Assembly: GCA_022821845.1 (NCBI GenBank)
Contig: JAJECT010000027.1
Span: 1 to 64,000 of the forward strand
Direction: 5' to 3'
Length of the DNA stretch: 64,000 nucleotides
Source of the DNA: Rhodothermales bacterium
GTDB lineage: Bacteria; Bacteroidota; Rhodothermia; Rhodothermales; VXPQ01
Positions 51,188-60,677 of this stretch are shown here, one piece after another. The number at the start of each line of letters is the position of its first letter. Position 1 is the stretch's first letter. The notes beneath the pieces were generated by a model. That model saw nothing but the letters and a program-made list of their open reading frames with translations, did not search any database and was not told where the DNA came from. The position numbers and the translations under genes are program-made.

Positions 51188-51219
51188 AAGGATACTCTGA
51201 TTAAATCCGCGAAGCTCAG
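51188..51219 (+). repeat. Dispersed gene-border repeat, near-complete copy
   Basis: AAGGATACTCTGATTAAATC followed by CGCGAAGCTCAG. One of the two longest copies, alongside that at 53558. It lies 16 bases upstream of the PmoA-like start and 22 bases past the stop of the Gfo/Idh gene. A partial extra CTGATTTAAGG precedes it. Confidence 0.8.
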
Positions 51220-51241
51220 AAGAGTGCGAGGCGCGCCCTGA

Positions 51242-52612
51242 TCACCCGACGACAACATCTTTTTTCTGCGCGTCGAAGGAAACCCGCTGGCCCGTATGCA
51301 GCGCGGCGATCGTCATGCACAGCGCCACCGAATGATTCCAGGCGGCATGCACGTCCGCATTGGGCGTTTTGCGCGAGCGTACGCATTCCATCCAGTTGCG
51401 CATGTGCGCCATGGTGGCGTCGTCGCCGCCCGTGTTCGCCGCCGTGGCGACGCCCCCCGCCTCCTCCAGTTTCGTTTCGCCCAGCTGGAACGGCTGCATG
51501 CCCATGGCCGCCGCATGGCGTTCGCTCAGCCCGCCCTCCGGCGTCACAGCGTTCGTATCGAGATTCAGCGTGCCCCCGTTGGAATAATACAGTTCCCGCA
51601 CGCCGCCCGCCGAATTCGTCTGCCGGGAAGAATACACCACCTGAAACCCGCCGCCCGCGTCTTCCGGCGAACCGTAGTCGTATACGGCGGTCATCGTATC
51701 GAAATTCGTGCGCCCGTCCCTCCACAGGTAAATCCCCCCGTTGGCGGCCACGCTGCGGGGATACGGCAAACCGGTAAACCAGTGCACCGTATCGATCTGG
51801 TGCACCATCCATTGATCGGGAATACCGGAAGAATACGGCCAGAACAGCCGGTATTCGAGGTATTTCCGAGGGTCCCACGGTTCGTGCGGCCGGTTCATCA
51901 GGTAGCGCGTCCAGTCCGTATCCGATTCCCGAATGGACGCCGCGAGGTCCGGGCGCCGCCACCGTCCGGGCTGGTTCACATTCCAGGTCATATGCGCGGA
52001 CACGATATCGCCGAACTTGCCGGAACGGATATACTCGTTGGCGGCCATGTAATTCGAGGCGCTGCGGCGCTGCGTACCCACTTGCAGCACGCGATCCGAC
52101 GCAGTAATCTTCTCCAGCGCCAGATTGGCGTCCGCCATCGTGTTGGCGAACGGCTTTTCGACATAGGCGTCGCATCCGGCTTCGACCGCCTCGATGGCGT
52201 GCAGCGCATGCTGGAAATCCGCCGTGGAGACAACGACCGCATCGACCATGCCGGATTCGTACAACTCCTCGTTGTTGCGCATCGCCTGTACGCCCTCCCC
52301 GCCCGCGAGGCCCGCTTCCGCCCGCTGCGCCTGCACGAACGCCACGCCCTCCTCCCGTCGGCGATTCCATATGTCGGACACGGCCACGATATCGAAATTC
52401 AGTTCCTTCCCGTAGGCCATGAGCGCAGGAATGAGCGAACCGCGCGCCCGCCCGGAAAAACCCACGATACCCACGCGGACACGATCATTCGCGCCCCGGA
52501 TGCGGGCGTAACTTTGGGCGGTCACGCCGCCTGCGAGCATGCTGCCCGCCGCGCCGGCGGACAGCGTTTTGAGGAAATTCCGGCGAGAAGATACAGGGAG
52601 TCTGCGCGTCAT
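51242..52612 (-). CDS. Gfo/Idh/MocA-family oxidoreductase, Tat-exported
   Basis: 456 residues. A Tat signal (SSRRNFLKTLSAGAAGSMLA) is followed by the NAD(P)-binding start RVRVGIVGFSGRARGSLIPA and the family's VEKPFANTMADANLALEKI (the EKP motif). The C-terminal domain has AHMTWNVNQPGRWRRPD, WMVHQIDTVHWFTGL and EGGLSERHAAAMGMQ. This is the exported subgroup common in sugar-degrading Bacteroidota. Probably oxidises a sugar or acts as a glycoside lyase/hydrolase with bound NAD (inference). It sits between the PmoA-like gene and the second TIM barrel. Confidence 0.88.
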   Translation of the reverse strand: MTRRLPVSSRRNFLKTLSAGAAGSMLAGGVTAQSYARIRGANDRVRVGIVGFSGRARGSLIPALMAYGKELNFDIVAVSDIWNRRREEGVAFVQAQRAEAGLAGGEGVQAMRNNEELYESGMVDAVVVSTADFQHALHAIEAVEAGCDAYVEKPFANTMADANLALEKITASDRVLQVGTQRRSASNYMAANEYIRSGKFGDIVSAHMTWNVNQPGRWRRPDLAASIRESDTDWTRYLMNRPHEPWDPRKYLEYRLFWPYSSGIPDQWMVHQIDTVHWFTGLPYPRSVAANGGIYLWRDGRTNFDTMTAVYDYGSPEDAGGGFQVVYSSRQTNSAGGVRELYYSNGGTLNLDTNAVTPEGGLSERHAAAMGMQPFQLGETKLEEAGGVATAANTGGDDATMAHMRNWMECVRSRKTPNADVHAAWNHSVALCMTIAALHTGQRVSFDAQKKDVVVG

Positions 52613-52677
52613 AATGCGTTTCGTAGCGTTCGTTGTACGGATGCCTGAAAGGACAGGATACTATAGATATACTATCG

Positions 52678-53538
52678 TTACGCCGCCATGCCGTCAAGCA
52701 CGCCGCGCATGTACGCAAAAGATTGCTTCATGCCCGGCAGCGGATCGTTCCCGTCGATCTCGTATTCGAGGTTTACGTACCCCCGATAGTCCATCTTCGC
52801 CAATTGCCTGAAAATATCGGCGACCGGCAGGACGCCTTCCCCCACGATGCACTGGCTGGCCCGGTCGTTCGCGTCCCGCAGGTCCTTCATATGCACGTCC
52901 AGCAACCGATCCCCTGCCTCGGCGCAAGACTCCACGACGTCCACGCCGGTCCGGGCCGCATGCCCGATATCGATGCATACCCCCACGCGCGGGTCCATGT
53001 CCCGGATCACTTCGAGGGCGTCGCGCGGTCCGGGGAAATGCGGGTCTTCCGGGCCATGATTGTGAATGGCTACCTGAATGTCGTATTCCTTGACGAACCG
53101 CTCGATGCGGGGCATATTCTTCGCAGTCGGGGCAATGACCAGCAGGGGAATGCCCACCGCCTTCGCATACTCGAAAAACATGCGCACATGGTCGTCGTTG
53201 TCTTTCGTGATGCCGTTGTTGCCCCCGCTTACGATCTCGATGCCCGCCCGCGCAAACGCCTGCACGCCCGCCGCCAGTTCTTCCGGGGAATCTTCGTAGG
53301 GCATATGAAACGATTTGACGCTGATATGCCGCACATGCAGCGCCTGGATCATGGAAATCGCCTCGGTCCGGTCGAAATTGCGCAGCGAAAAGGTCGCTAC
53401 GCCCAGGGTAAACGGGACGTCTTTGGCGGAACGCTTCGGGTGCGCAGCGGACGCGGCGCGGGGCGCCAGGCCCATCCCTATGGAAGAGAGGGCGGCGGTC
53501 TGAACAAATCGGCGGCGTGTTACGTCTCGAAGAGGCAT
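52678..53538 (-). CDS. Exported sugar phosphate isomerase/epimerase-like TIM barrel (Tat)
   Basis: 286 residues. Tat signal with RRRFVQTAALSSIGMG. AP_endonuc_2-type barrel: VPFTLGVATFSLRNFDR, HVRHISVKSFHMPYEDSPEE, AGIEIVSGGNNGI, DIQVAIHNHGPEDPHFPGPR, VGVCIDIGHAARTGVDVVE, DRLLDVHMKDLRDAN and YVNLEYEIDGNDPLPGM. The usual metal ligands (His, Asp, His, Glu) fall in these motifs. First of the four-gene minus-strand cluster. A repeat copy and a TATATTTG box lie upstream. Confidence 0.85.
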   Translation of the reverse strand: MPLRDVTRRRFVQTAALSSIGMGLAPRAASAAHPKRSAKDVPFTLGVATFSLRNFDRTEAISMIQALHVRHISVKSFHMPYEDSPEELAAGVQAFARAGIEIVSGGNNGITKDNDDHVRMFFEYAKAVGIPLLVIAPTAKNMPRIERFVKEYDIQVAIHNHGPEDPHFPGPRDALEVIRDMDPRVGVCIDIGHAARTGVDVVESCAEAGDRLLDVHMKDLRDANDRASQCIVGEGVLPVADIFRQLAKMDYRGYVNLEYEIDGNDPLPGMKQSFAYMRGVLDGMAA

Positions 53539-53961
53539 GGGCGTATGAATGCTGGTTAAGGATGCGCTGATTAAGTCTGCGAAGCCCAGCGGCTTGCGCG
53601 GGGGCGTCCTGGCAAGGGCGATTCGCGCCGCGCAGGGCGGTCAAACGAATCTTTCCAGGGAAACATACTATCAAATATAATATCGCCAAAGCGGCGGAGC
53701 CATGCCTGTAATTTTATGAATTAAAAACGAAGAAAAGAAATGGCCCGGGAGCCGCCACGCTTCCGAACGACCGCAACGCGGGCGAGCTCGCATATTTCTG
53801 CCGATTTCAACGAGGCAAGCGCAACGTACCCGACGAGCAAACGCGATGCGCTGAGCAAAGCATTTGTGATCGGGGTATCCTGTATCCGTCGCATGTAGTA
53901 TCTTGCGGGCTGTTCGCCGCCCCATCCCCCGAAAATATTCCAAAAAAACGATCCATCATTC
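53539..53961. other. Divergent intergenic region, 423 bp
   Basis: Holds one long copy of the dispersed repeat and an AT-rich stretch. On the minus strand TATATTTG (53679-53672) matches the -7 box TAnnTTTG of Bacteroidota promoters, about 135 bases before the TIM-barrel start. No -33 TTTG was found at normal spacing. No gene is supported. Confidence 0.5.
53558..53589 (+). repeat. Dispersed gene-border repeat, near-complete copy
   Basis: AAGGATGCGCTGATTAAGTC followed by TGCGAAGCCCAG. About 26 of 32 bases agree with the copy at 51188. Located 20 bases upstream of the TIM-barrel start. Confidence 0.8.
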
Positions 53962-54762
53962 ATGCGTACGCTCTTTCGCCTTGTTCCCTTCCTCATTTTT
54001 GCCGCCGCCGGCCTCGTGGCGCCGCGCGATCAGGCCCGCGCCCAGGGGTGGAGCATAACAGAAGTGCAGTACCAGGTGGGCGCCGCCATGGAAGAACACC
54101 AGGTAAGCCCCGAAGGAATACAACACGTGCTTACGTTCCAGCACGCCAGCGGCTGGTCCCGAGGCGAGAATTTTTTCTTCGCGGACATGGCGTGCTGCGA
54201 CGGGGCCGGGGCCGCCAGCCGGGATATTTATATGGAATGGTACCCGTTTCTGAGCCTTGAGGCCCTTACCGGACGGGAATTTACGTGGGGTCCCATCCGG
54301 GGCGTGGGCCCGCTGGGGGGCATCAACTGGGGAGCGCAAGACAAAGTCCTGAAAATCACGCCCGGACTGCGGCTGCAACTGGACCTGCCGGGCTTCCTGT
54401 TCGCCAACCTCGACTACCTGTATCTCGTAGACCATAGCGCGGGCCTGGCCGAAAACGGCGCGCCCAAAAGCGACAACAGCCACATAATCGATTTCAACTG
54501 GGTCTTGCCGTTCAACATCGGGGGCAGGTCTTTCTCGCTGGAAGGGCACGCGGAATGGCAAAGCCCCCGCAACACCGAAACGGGGCGCGCGCCCTACTGG
54601 ATTCTCATGCAACCGCAACTCCGCCTGGACGTCAGCGAGGCGGTAACCGGAAATCCGGGGCGTTTCTTCATGGGAACCGAAATGCACATCTGGATCAACA
54701 AGTTCGGCTTCGAGGACGCGGACGAAATCATTCCGCAATTTCTGCTTGCCTTTCGCTTTTAG
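53962..54762 (+). CDS. Outer-membrane channel, Tsx/OmpK-like
   Basis: 266 residues with signal peptide (LVPFLIFAAAGLVAPRDQAR). Family-type features: WSITEVQYQVGAAME near the mature N-terminus, HASGWSRGENFFFADMACCD, IYMEWYPFLSLEALTG and a barrel ending in aromatic strands (IIPQFLLAFRF, final Phe). Tsx-like proteins form nucleoside-specific channels, but the substrate here is open. It stands alone, convergent with the BCCT gene 44 bp away. Confidence 0.75.
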   Translation: MRTLFRLVPFLIFAAAGLVAPRDQARAQGWSITEVQYQVGAAMEEHQVSPEGIQHVLTFQHASGWSRGENFFFADMACCDGAGAASRDIYMEWYPFLSLEALTGREFTWGPIRGVGPLGGINWGAQDKVLKITPGLRLQLDLPGFLFANLDYLYLVDHSAGLAENGAPKSDNSHIIDFNWVLPFNIGGRSFSLEGHAEWQSPRNTETGRAPYWILMQPQLRLDVSEAVTGNPGRFFMGTEMHIWINKFGFEDADEIIPQFLLAFRF

Positions 54763-54806
54763 CCCGCCCCGCGACCTCCTCCTCGCAAGGGCGGCCTGTC
54801 CCGCCG

Positions 54807-56384
54807 TCAGGGCGCATCCTCCCGAATCCACTTCATGAAAGACACGGCCAGCAGCGCCAGAATAACCATCAACGGAACGGACACCAGAATAGAGGACGCC
54901 TTGAGCGCCTCGATGCTATCCTGTCCCCCCACGAACATCAGGGCAAGGGATACGACGGCAAGCACGACGGCCCAGAAAAGACGATGCCACCGGGCCGGTT
55001 CGACGACGCCGATGCCCTGCTCCTTCGTAGCTACCGCCGCCAGCACATAGGAGGCGGAATCCATTGTGGTGGCCCCGAAAATGAACGACAGGACCACGAA
55101 AAGCGCCACGAGCGGCGCGGCGAACAGGATCGCCCGGTCCCCTACGGCGGCAATGGTCGCGATGATCGCTTCGGGCGCCTCGCCAGCGAGCACCATGCCC
55201 GTCAGGTTTTGCGATCCTTCCAGTTCGAAAAACAGGCCCGTATTGCCCAGGACGCCGAAAACGATCCAGCAACCAAGCGATCCGGCGATGATTTCGCCGA
55301 AAATCACTTCGCGGAGGGTGCGGCCCCGCGATATCCGGGCGACGAACAGCCCCATGAACGGCGCATAGGCGACCCACCAGGCCCAGTAGAAGATCGTCCA
55401 GTCTTCGGAAAAAACGCTGGAACCGCCAGAAGCCACGCCGGACGCGGCAATGGCGTCGCCCGCCCGGGCCACCGCGTCCACGTGGAAACTCATCGCGATA
55501 AAATGCTGAAACACCTTGCCGACGCTATCGGTGAAGGAATCCACGATAAAGAGCGTCGGACCGAAGATGAGTACGAACGCCATGAGCGCGAGCACCAGCC
55601 AGGTATTGAGGTCGCTCAGGATTTTGATGCCCTTTTTCAGCCCGGAATACACGCTGAACCCGAACAGCGCGCTCCAGATGACAATCACCGTCGCATCCAG
55701 TATAAACGTGCGTTCGAGGTCGAACAACTCCGCAATGCCGGCGGAAATAAGCGGCGTGCTAAGCCCTACGGACGTGCCCACGCCCCCCAGCATGCCCAGA
55801 ATGAACGCAATGTCGATGATCTTGCCGGGGAGGCCCGCCGCGGCCCGGGCGCCGATCACGCCTTCGCACGCTGCCGAAAGGCGCAAGACGGACCGGCCCC
55901 GGTTCCAGTACAGATAGCCGAGCGGAAGCGCCGGCACGCAATAGACGGCCCAGGCCAACGGCCCCCAGTGGAACATGCCATAGGCGGCGGCCCAGCGGAT
56001 CGCTTCCCTGGAACCAGGTTCGGCGTCGAACGGCGGAGACACATAGTAATACGCCCATTCGATCGTGCCCCAATAGATGACGCTGGCGCCAATGCCTGCG
56101 CAAAACAGCATGGACCCCCAACTGAATAGCGAAAATTCGGGGGTACTGTCCGCGCCGCCAAAGCGAATGCGTCCGTATTTCCCCAGGGCGACATAGAACA
56201 AAAACCCGGTGGAGGCGACGAAAAACCACAGGTGAGCCCATCCGAGGTTTCGGGTCACCCAGTTCTTGGCGTCGCCCAGCGCCTGTTCGCCGCCGGACGG
56301 AAAGAGAAGCAGTGGCGCGACGAGACAAAGGACTCCGCCAAAGGTAACCCAGAAAATAACCTTTTCTATCTTTGGTCCTTGCAC
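54807..56384 (-). CDS. BCCT-family transporter (betaine/choline/carnitine type)
   Basis: Predicted Na+ or H+ coupled uptake of a quaternary amine, inner membrane. 525 residues with 12 helices. Family motifs: LFCAGIGASVIYWGTIEWAY, MFHWGPLAWAVYCVPALPLG, the SEDWTIFYWAWWVAYAPFMG helix-8 signature, and ISRGRTLREVIFGEIIAGSL. The helix-3 Gly-rich start is of the type seen in H+/Na+ symporters. The C-terminal osmosensing tail is short, so substrate uptake for nutrition is as likely as osmoprotection. It lies 54 bp downstream of the PIG-L gene and is likely cotranscribed. Confidence 0.92.
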   Translation of the reverse strand: MQGPKIEKVIFWVTFGGVLCLVAPLLLFPSGGEQALGDAKNWVTRNLGWAHLWFFVASTGFLFYVALGKYGRIRFGGADSTPEFSLFSWGSMLFCAGIGASVIYWGTIEWAYYYVSPPFDAEPGSREAIRWAAAYGMFHWGPLAWAVYCVPALPLGYLYWNRGRSVLRLSAACEGVIGARAAAGLPGKIIDIAFILGMLGGVGTSVGLSTPLISAGIAELFDLERTFILDATVIVIWSALFGFSVYSGLKKGIKILSDLNTWLVLALMAFVLIFGPTLFIVDSFTDSVGKVFQHFIAMSFHVDAVARAGDAIAASGVASGGSSVFSEDWTIFYWAWWVAYAPFMGLFVARISRGRTLREVIFGEIIAGSLGCWIVFGVLGNTGLFFELEGSQNLTGMVLAGEAPEAIIATIAAVGDRAILFAAPLVALFVVLSFIFGATTMDSASYVLAAVATKEQGIGVVEPARWHRLFWAVVLAVVSLALMFVGGQDSIEALKASSILVSVPLMVILALLAVSFMKWIREDAP

Positions 56385-56438
56385 AAAGGAGTCCCTTCTG
56401 TCCTGGTCATATTTTTTTTCGCAACGGGGCGCGCCGAA

Positions 56439-59126
56439 TCAGGGGGCGGACGATCCGCCAAGCGCAATCGCATTGGACAATATACGGAATGCGCCCGGAA
56501 CGCCATAGGGAACCTGACGGTGCAGCGCCAGCGAAAGGTAGCTATAATGCCCTGATCCCGTCTCGGCGACAAGCCATATGCCCTGCTGAGGGTCCTGTCC
56601 GGTATCCTGCGTTTCCACCAGCGGCGTATAGGCGGCGTCCCATTCGGTGAAGAATTTGGACCCCCGCTGCTCGATCCATCCATCGAAATCCGCCATGGAA
56701 ATGGCGTTGGGCGCAGTCAGGAGGGGATGATCCGGCGCAAGGATGCGCACGGGGGAATCCTGCTCGGAAACTTCCTGCGCGCCCCGGGGCAATTCGGCGG
56801 GATGCGGCGCCATGTCGTTCGGAACGAATTCCTGCGTCTGATACAGCACGACGAGGTTGCCGCCCGCAGCGGCGTAGTCCAGCAAGCGGCGGTTATGCTC
56901 GACCAGGTCCTGCCGCACGGCGTACGCCCGCGTCCCGATCATAATGGCGTCGAAATCGCTCAGGGACCCGCTCGCCAGGTCCGCCTCGGCGAGCAGTTGC
57001 ACGGAAGCGCCCAACGCTTCGATCGCCGCAGGCACTTCGTCGCCCACGCCCATCACGTAGCCCACGCGCATCCCGTCCAGCCGGGCGACCGGCACGGTCA
57101 GAATGGTGGTTTCCGCCGGAATCTCAAGCCGGGCCAGCGGCAAATCCCGGTGGTCTATGACCTGGTAGCCATGCCGGTACTGGATGTAGTCCTGCCCCCG
57201 GGGCGTCGCGACAACCCGAATCGCGGCCTCGCCAGACCAGTTCGCCGGAGGCTGCGCCATGAACCGGACTTCGACCGCCTCCCCCCGATTCCGAAAGGCA
57301 TGCGCCTGGATGGCCGGCTCGCTTGTCCAGCCCTCGGGCAGTTCGACCGTAATGTCCACGTCTGCGGAATCCGCAATGGCTTCCACGCGCGCGAGCACCG
57401 GAATCGCATCCGCCGCGGCGGCGCCTTCCTCCACCGGAACCACGCGCACCCGCGGAAGCGCCGAAACCGACACGTCAGGAAGTATTTCCACGCGGCGGGC
57501 CAGAAAACCGTACGGCAAGCGAGATACGTAGCCGGTGACCGGCATCTGCCGCGCAATATCCGCGCCGTCCACCGTCAGGCGCACCTGCACGGACAACGCC
57601 ATGGGAAGCCAGGGCAAATGCCGGACGGAAGCCCGGCCAGCAGCCCAATACATGTTTTCGGTGGGGCTGCTGCGCCCGTAATGCGGACCGTCGTAGATGG
57701 TTTCGTCCGACCCGACCCGGATCATGAGCTCCGTCTCGTGGCCGCCGTCTCCCTCCCACCGGGCCAAAAGCGCGTGGCCTTCCGCATTGCGCTCCAGCGC
57801 CATCGCCTCGCCGACCGCAACGCGATCCGGCAGTTCGCTCTCCACCGCGACCGTCACAGCGACTGCCTGCCCGACCGTGAGCGTCGCGCCCAGATCCTGA
57901 TCCGCCAGTTCGGCCCGTATCCGCACGCCCGCCGCCGCAATAATCGCCTCTTCGAACTGCCGCTCCTTCACCGCCAGTTGAAAAGCCGTCTCCGGAAGCG
58001 CTTCTCCGGCCGCCTCGACCAGGTCGCGCGTCATAAGCAAGCCGCGCGCGAGTTCGGCAACGGACTGCTCCGGCGCCAGGAAATCGAAATCCCGCTTCGC
58101 GCCGTCGATCAGCGCCTGCAATTCCGCAAGCGACGCAGCCATCTCGGGAGGCGCTTCTTCGCCCACCAGCGCCGGCAAGCCGGGCAGCGTCGTGTCCACC
58201 CCTTCGAAAAACGTATCGGATACGCGGTTTTCCGCCTCGGCGGGCATGTCGCCCATCCGTTCGTAGCGGTACGTACGGCGGCCCCAGGGCCAAACCCGCC
58301 CGGAAGTCTGAGAGCGCTGAAGGCTCAGGCCGTATCGACCGTACGCCCCGTACGAAACGCCCAGCAGCGGGCTGTATTCCCTCGCATCCAGCATCACATG
58401 GTGCGGTTCGTCCTCGGCGGCTCCACCCCGGAAAAACATCGGCGTGGACCAGGGGCGCAACCCTTCTTCCGAAATTTGCTCGGGAAAGCGCGCGGGGTCG
58501 CCCGCCGCGGCAACCGCCTGCGGCGTAAGCACGCCCGAAGCATGGTGATGTCCATGTCCGTCGCGCCGGTCGCCGTAGAACCGCGACACCACGGCGATGG
58601 GACGATTCAGGCGAATGATCCGCACCACGTCCTCCAGCACGACCTCGGCGTCCCAACTGCGCATCGCTTCTTCTATCGTCTTCGAATATCCATAATCCAC
58701 GGCGCGGGTAAAGTACAAGTCGTCCAGGCCGTAGTACCGCCCGGCCAGCACCAGTTCCCGCGTACGGATCAGGCCCAGCGCGTCGAACAGTTCCGGCCCG
58801 ATGGCGTTGGCGCCCGCCTCGCCCCGGTTCAACGAGAGTTCAGACGTGCGCGCCCCCCATTTCCGGGAGGACAGGGCCAGCATGCCCGCATGTTCGTCGT
58901 CCGGATGCGCAAGCACATGCAGCAAGGAAGCCGTCGTGCCCAGTTTGTTTATGCGGTGCCAGGCTCCCGAAGCGCCCTGGTCGGAGGGCAATATCTCCCC
59001 CGATATGGGCGGCGGAAACGCCAGCACGCCTTCCAGAGAAGATTGGGCGGCGACAGGGCGCGGCGGCGAAAGCAGCAACCCGAGGGCGAAAAGCGAAACG
59101 ATGCAAACTCCGAAGAGGCGGCGCAT
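56439..59126 (-). CDS. Exported PIG-L family deacetylase with ThuA-like C-terminus
   Basis: 895 residues. Signal peptide (VCIVSLFALGLLLSPPRPVA). The LmbE/PIG-L domain (~60-310) has the zinc motif VLAHPDDEHAGML and GHGHHHASGVL, typical of N-acetylglucosaminyl deacetylases. The middle (~400-690) is beta-rich with Ig-like strands (VDITVELPEGWTSEP). The C-terminal ~180 residues resemble a glutamine-amidotransferase/ThuA fold: FDAIMIGTRAYAVRQDLVE, RRLLDYAAAGGNLVVLYQTQ and SGHYSYLSLALHRQVPYGVP. It probably removes acetyl groups from an external amino sugar. Upstream of and likely cotranscribed with the BCCT transporter. Confidence 0.88.
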   Translation of the reverse strand: MRRLFGVCIVSLFALGLLLSPPRPVAAQSSLEGVLAFPPPISGEILPSDQGASGAWHRINKLGTTASLLHVLAHPDDEHAGMLALSSRKWGARTSELSLNRGEAGANAIGPELFDALGLIRTRELVLAGRYYGLDDLYFTRAVDYGYSKTIEEAMRSWDAEVVLEDVVRIIRLNRPIAVVSRFYGDRRDGHGHHHASGVLTPQAVAAAGDPARFPEQISEEGLRPWSTPMFFRGGAAEDEPHHVMLDAREYSPLLGVSYGAYGRYGLSLQRSQTSGRVWPWGRRTYRYERMGDMPAEAENRVSDTFFEGVDTTLPGLPALVGEEAPPEMAASLAELQALIDGAKRDFDFLAPEQSVAELARGLLMTRDLVEAAGEALPETAFQLAVKERQFEEAIIAAAGVRIRAELADQDLGATLTVGQAVAVTVAVESELPDRVAVGEAMALERNAEGHALLARWEGDGGHETELMIRVGSDETIYDGPHYGRSSPTENMYWAAGRASVRHLPWLPMALSVQVRLTVDGADIARQMPVTGYVSRLPYGFLARRVEILPDVSVSALPRVRVVPVEEGAAAADAIPVLARVEAIADSADVDITVELPEGWTSEPAIQAHAFRNRGEAVEVRFMAQPPANWSGEAAIRVVATPRGQDYIQYRHGYQVIDHRDLPLARLEIPAETTILTVPVARLDGMRVGYVMGVGDEVPAAIEALGASVQLLAEADLASGSLSDFDAIMIGTRAYAVRQDLVEHNRRLLDYAAAGGNLVVLYQTQEFVPNDMAPHPAELPRGAQEVSEQDSPVRILAPDHPLLTAPNAISMADFDGWIEQRGSKFFTEWDAAYTPLVETQDTGQDPQQGIWLVAETGSGHYSYLSLALHRQVPYGVPGAFRILSNAIALGGSSAP

Positions 59127-59349
59127 GGCGAAAAGGGGGCGGGGCGAAAGAGGCGTATATTATTTTTTCATAAGTAATCAAAAAACGAGGTGATGCGCAA
59201 GCGAAACGGGATACGGGGCGGATTCCGCGGGCTACGGCGGGCCATAGCAGGCCCGGTTTGCCGCAAATCCGTTGATCCTTCTTTGCGCTGATGCGTATCT
59301 TGTCTGCTCGCAAAGGCAACCGCCCGTACGATAAACCCGCAACGCATCC

Positions 59350-59910
59350 ATGACCGACCACGACAGCCCTGCCCGCCTCCTCTCCCTGCGATTCGGCGCG
59401 CTGTGCGCATTCGTGCTGGCGGCGGCGCTCCTGCGCTGGCTTCCGCACCCGCCCAACGTGGCTCCCATTGGCGCCATGGCGCTGTTCGGCGGCGCGCTGT
59501 TCGCCAGAAAAAGCGTGGCTATCGCCATGGTCTTTACCGCCATGCTGCTGGGCGACCTGCTGCTTGGCTTCCGGCCGGTTCCCATCGTGTATGTCGCTTT
59601 CGCGGGCGTGGTCGGCGTTGGCTTCCTGTTGCGCAACAACCGGGGTCCGTGGCGGATCGCAGGCGCTTCCGTAGCCGGGTCCGTACTCTTTTTCGTCGTA
59701 ACGAATTTCGCCGTCTGGGCGGGCAGCGCGCTCTTCCCGCAGTCGATGTACCCGCAGACCCTGGAAGGACTCATCGCGTGCTACGTCGCCGCCATCCCGT
59801 ACTTTCACAACACGCTCCTCGGCGACGCCTTCTTCACGGCGGCGCTCTTCGGCGGATTCGCGCTGGCGGAGCAGCGATTCCCGGCGTTGCGGCTGGAGCG
59901 AACCCCTTAA
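59350..59910 (+). CDS. Small integral membrane protein, DUF6580-like
   Basis: 186 residues, about five helices. LRWLPHPPNVAPIGAMALFG and FTNFAVWAGS-type motifs (VVTNFAVWAGSALFPQSMYP) followed by CYVAAIPYFHNTLLGDAFFT fit the DUF6580 family, which resembles ECF-transporter substrate-binding (S) components. No A/T components are nearby. The TAA stop lies inside a copy of the dispersed repeat. Confidence 0.75.
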   Translation: MTDHDSPARLLSLRFGALCAFVLAAALLRWLPHPPNVAPIGAMALFGGALFARKSVAIAMVFTAMLLGDLLLGFRPVPIVYVAFAGVVGVGFLLRNNRGPWRIAGASVAGSVLFFVVTNFAVWAGSALFPQSMYPQTLEGLIACYVAAIPYFHNTLLGDAFFTAALFGGFALAEQRFPALRLERTP

Positions 59911-59925
59911 TCAGCGTATCCTTAG
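59903..59925 (-). repeat. Dispersed gene-border repeat between two convergent stops
   Basis: CCCCTTAATCAGCGTATCCT followed by TAG. It contains the TAA of the plus-strand DUF6580 gene (59908-59910) and the TAA of the minus-strand outer-membrane gene (59924-59922). Confidence 0.8.
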
Positions 59926-60677
59926 TAAGAATAAATCACGCTGGCGCTCCAGATAAAAGGGTCGCCCTCGATATTGGTGTGCAGGGACTTGTTGACGAGG
60001 GCGGACAGGGAAAGCGGAAGTCCCTTTCTGGACAGTACGGCGCTCGGCGAGAAATACGTCCCGCGCTCGTCGTCTATGATGAGTTGATACAGTTGCGTGT
60101 TTAACGCAACGGCCCACTCGTCGAACAGTTCGATATCGGATAGGCGGGTGTTGAGGACGATAAAGTGCAGGTTGCGCAAGGCGCCTTCTTCTATGCCGGT
60201 CGCATACAGATAAAGCAGCCCGGCGCTCAGATTTTTCGTAAGGGAATACTCCGGCAGGATCTGCCCGCCCACGAATCGCCGCCCGATGATGGCCTCCCGC
60301 GCGTCGTCTTCCCCTTCTTCCGTGACGGTCGAGGTGACGAAGTTAAGGACCGAGTTGAGGGCGACGCGAAGCCGGAATTTGTCGGTCTGCATCATCCGGT
60401 ATTGCCACCGGAACACAAAATCCCAGGGTTTCCCGGCGGTGGCGAACCGGAGTTGCGGCTCGAACGTCAATCTTCTCTTGCCAAGTCGCAGATCGAATTG
60501 CACCGCAGGCTTGCCGAGGGTAAAGCTGGGTATCTGGGAAATGCCTTTGTTGGTAAGGTGGATATTCCCGGAGAAGGATTTCGCGGGCGGTTCGGGTTTC
60601 TGGGCATGCGCCGGGCGGACGGACAATGCGAGGGCAAAAACCAGCATTGCGCCTGCGACGAGAGACGATGTTTTCAT
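59922..60677 (-). CDS. Outer-membrane beta-barrel protein, unknown family
   Basis: 251 residues from the ATG at 60677, giving a clear signal peptide (SSLVAGAMLVFALALSVRPA). Alternating strands: VQFDLRLGKRRLTFEPQLRF, WDFVFRWQYRMMQTDKFRLR, GGQILPEYSLTKNLSAGLLY, and a terminal DPFIWSASVIYSY with a final aromatic residue, as expected for a barrel. No family recognised and no operon partner. Confidence 0.65.
   Translation of the reverse strand: MKTSSLVAGAMLVFALALSVRPAHAQKPEPPAKSFSGNIHLTNKGISQIPSFTLGKPAVQFDLRLGKRRLTFEPQLRFATAGKPWDFVFRWQYRMMQTDKFRLRVALNSVLNFVTSTVTEEGEDDAREAIIGRRFVGGQILPEYSLTKNLSAGLLYLYATGIEEGALRNLHFIVLNTRLSDIELFDEWAVALNTQLYQLIIDDERGTYFSPSAVLSRKGLPLSLSALVNKSLHTNIEGDPFIWSASVIYSY

Noticed and set aside
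53671-53943. 90-codon minus-strand frame between the TIM-barrel gene and the Tsx-like gene.
   Set aside because: No family, no signal, and it spans promoter-like AT-rich DNA.
56727-59177. Plus-strand open frame of 816 codons.
   Set aside because: Antisense to the PIG-L gene; Arg/His-rich shadow sequence.
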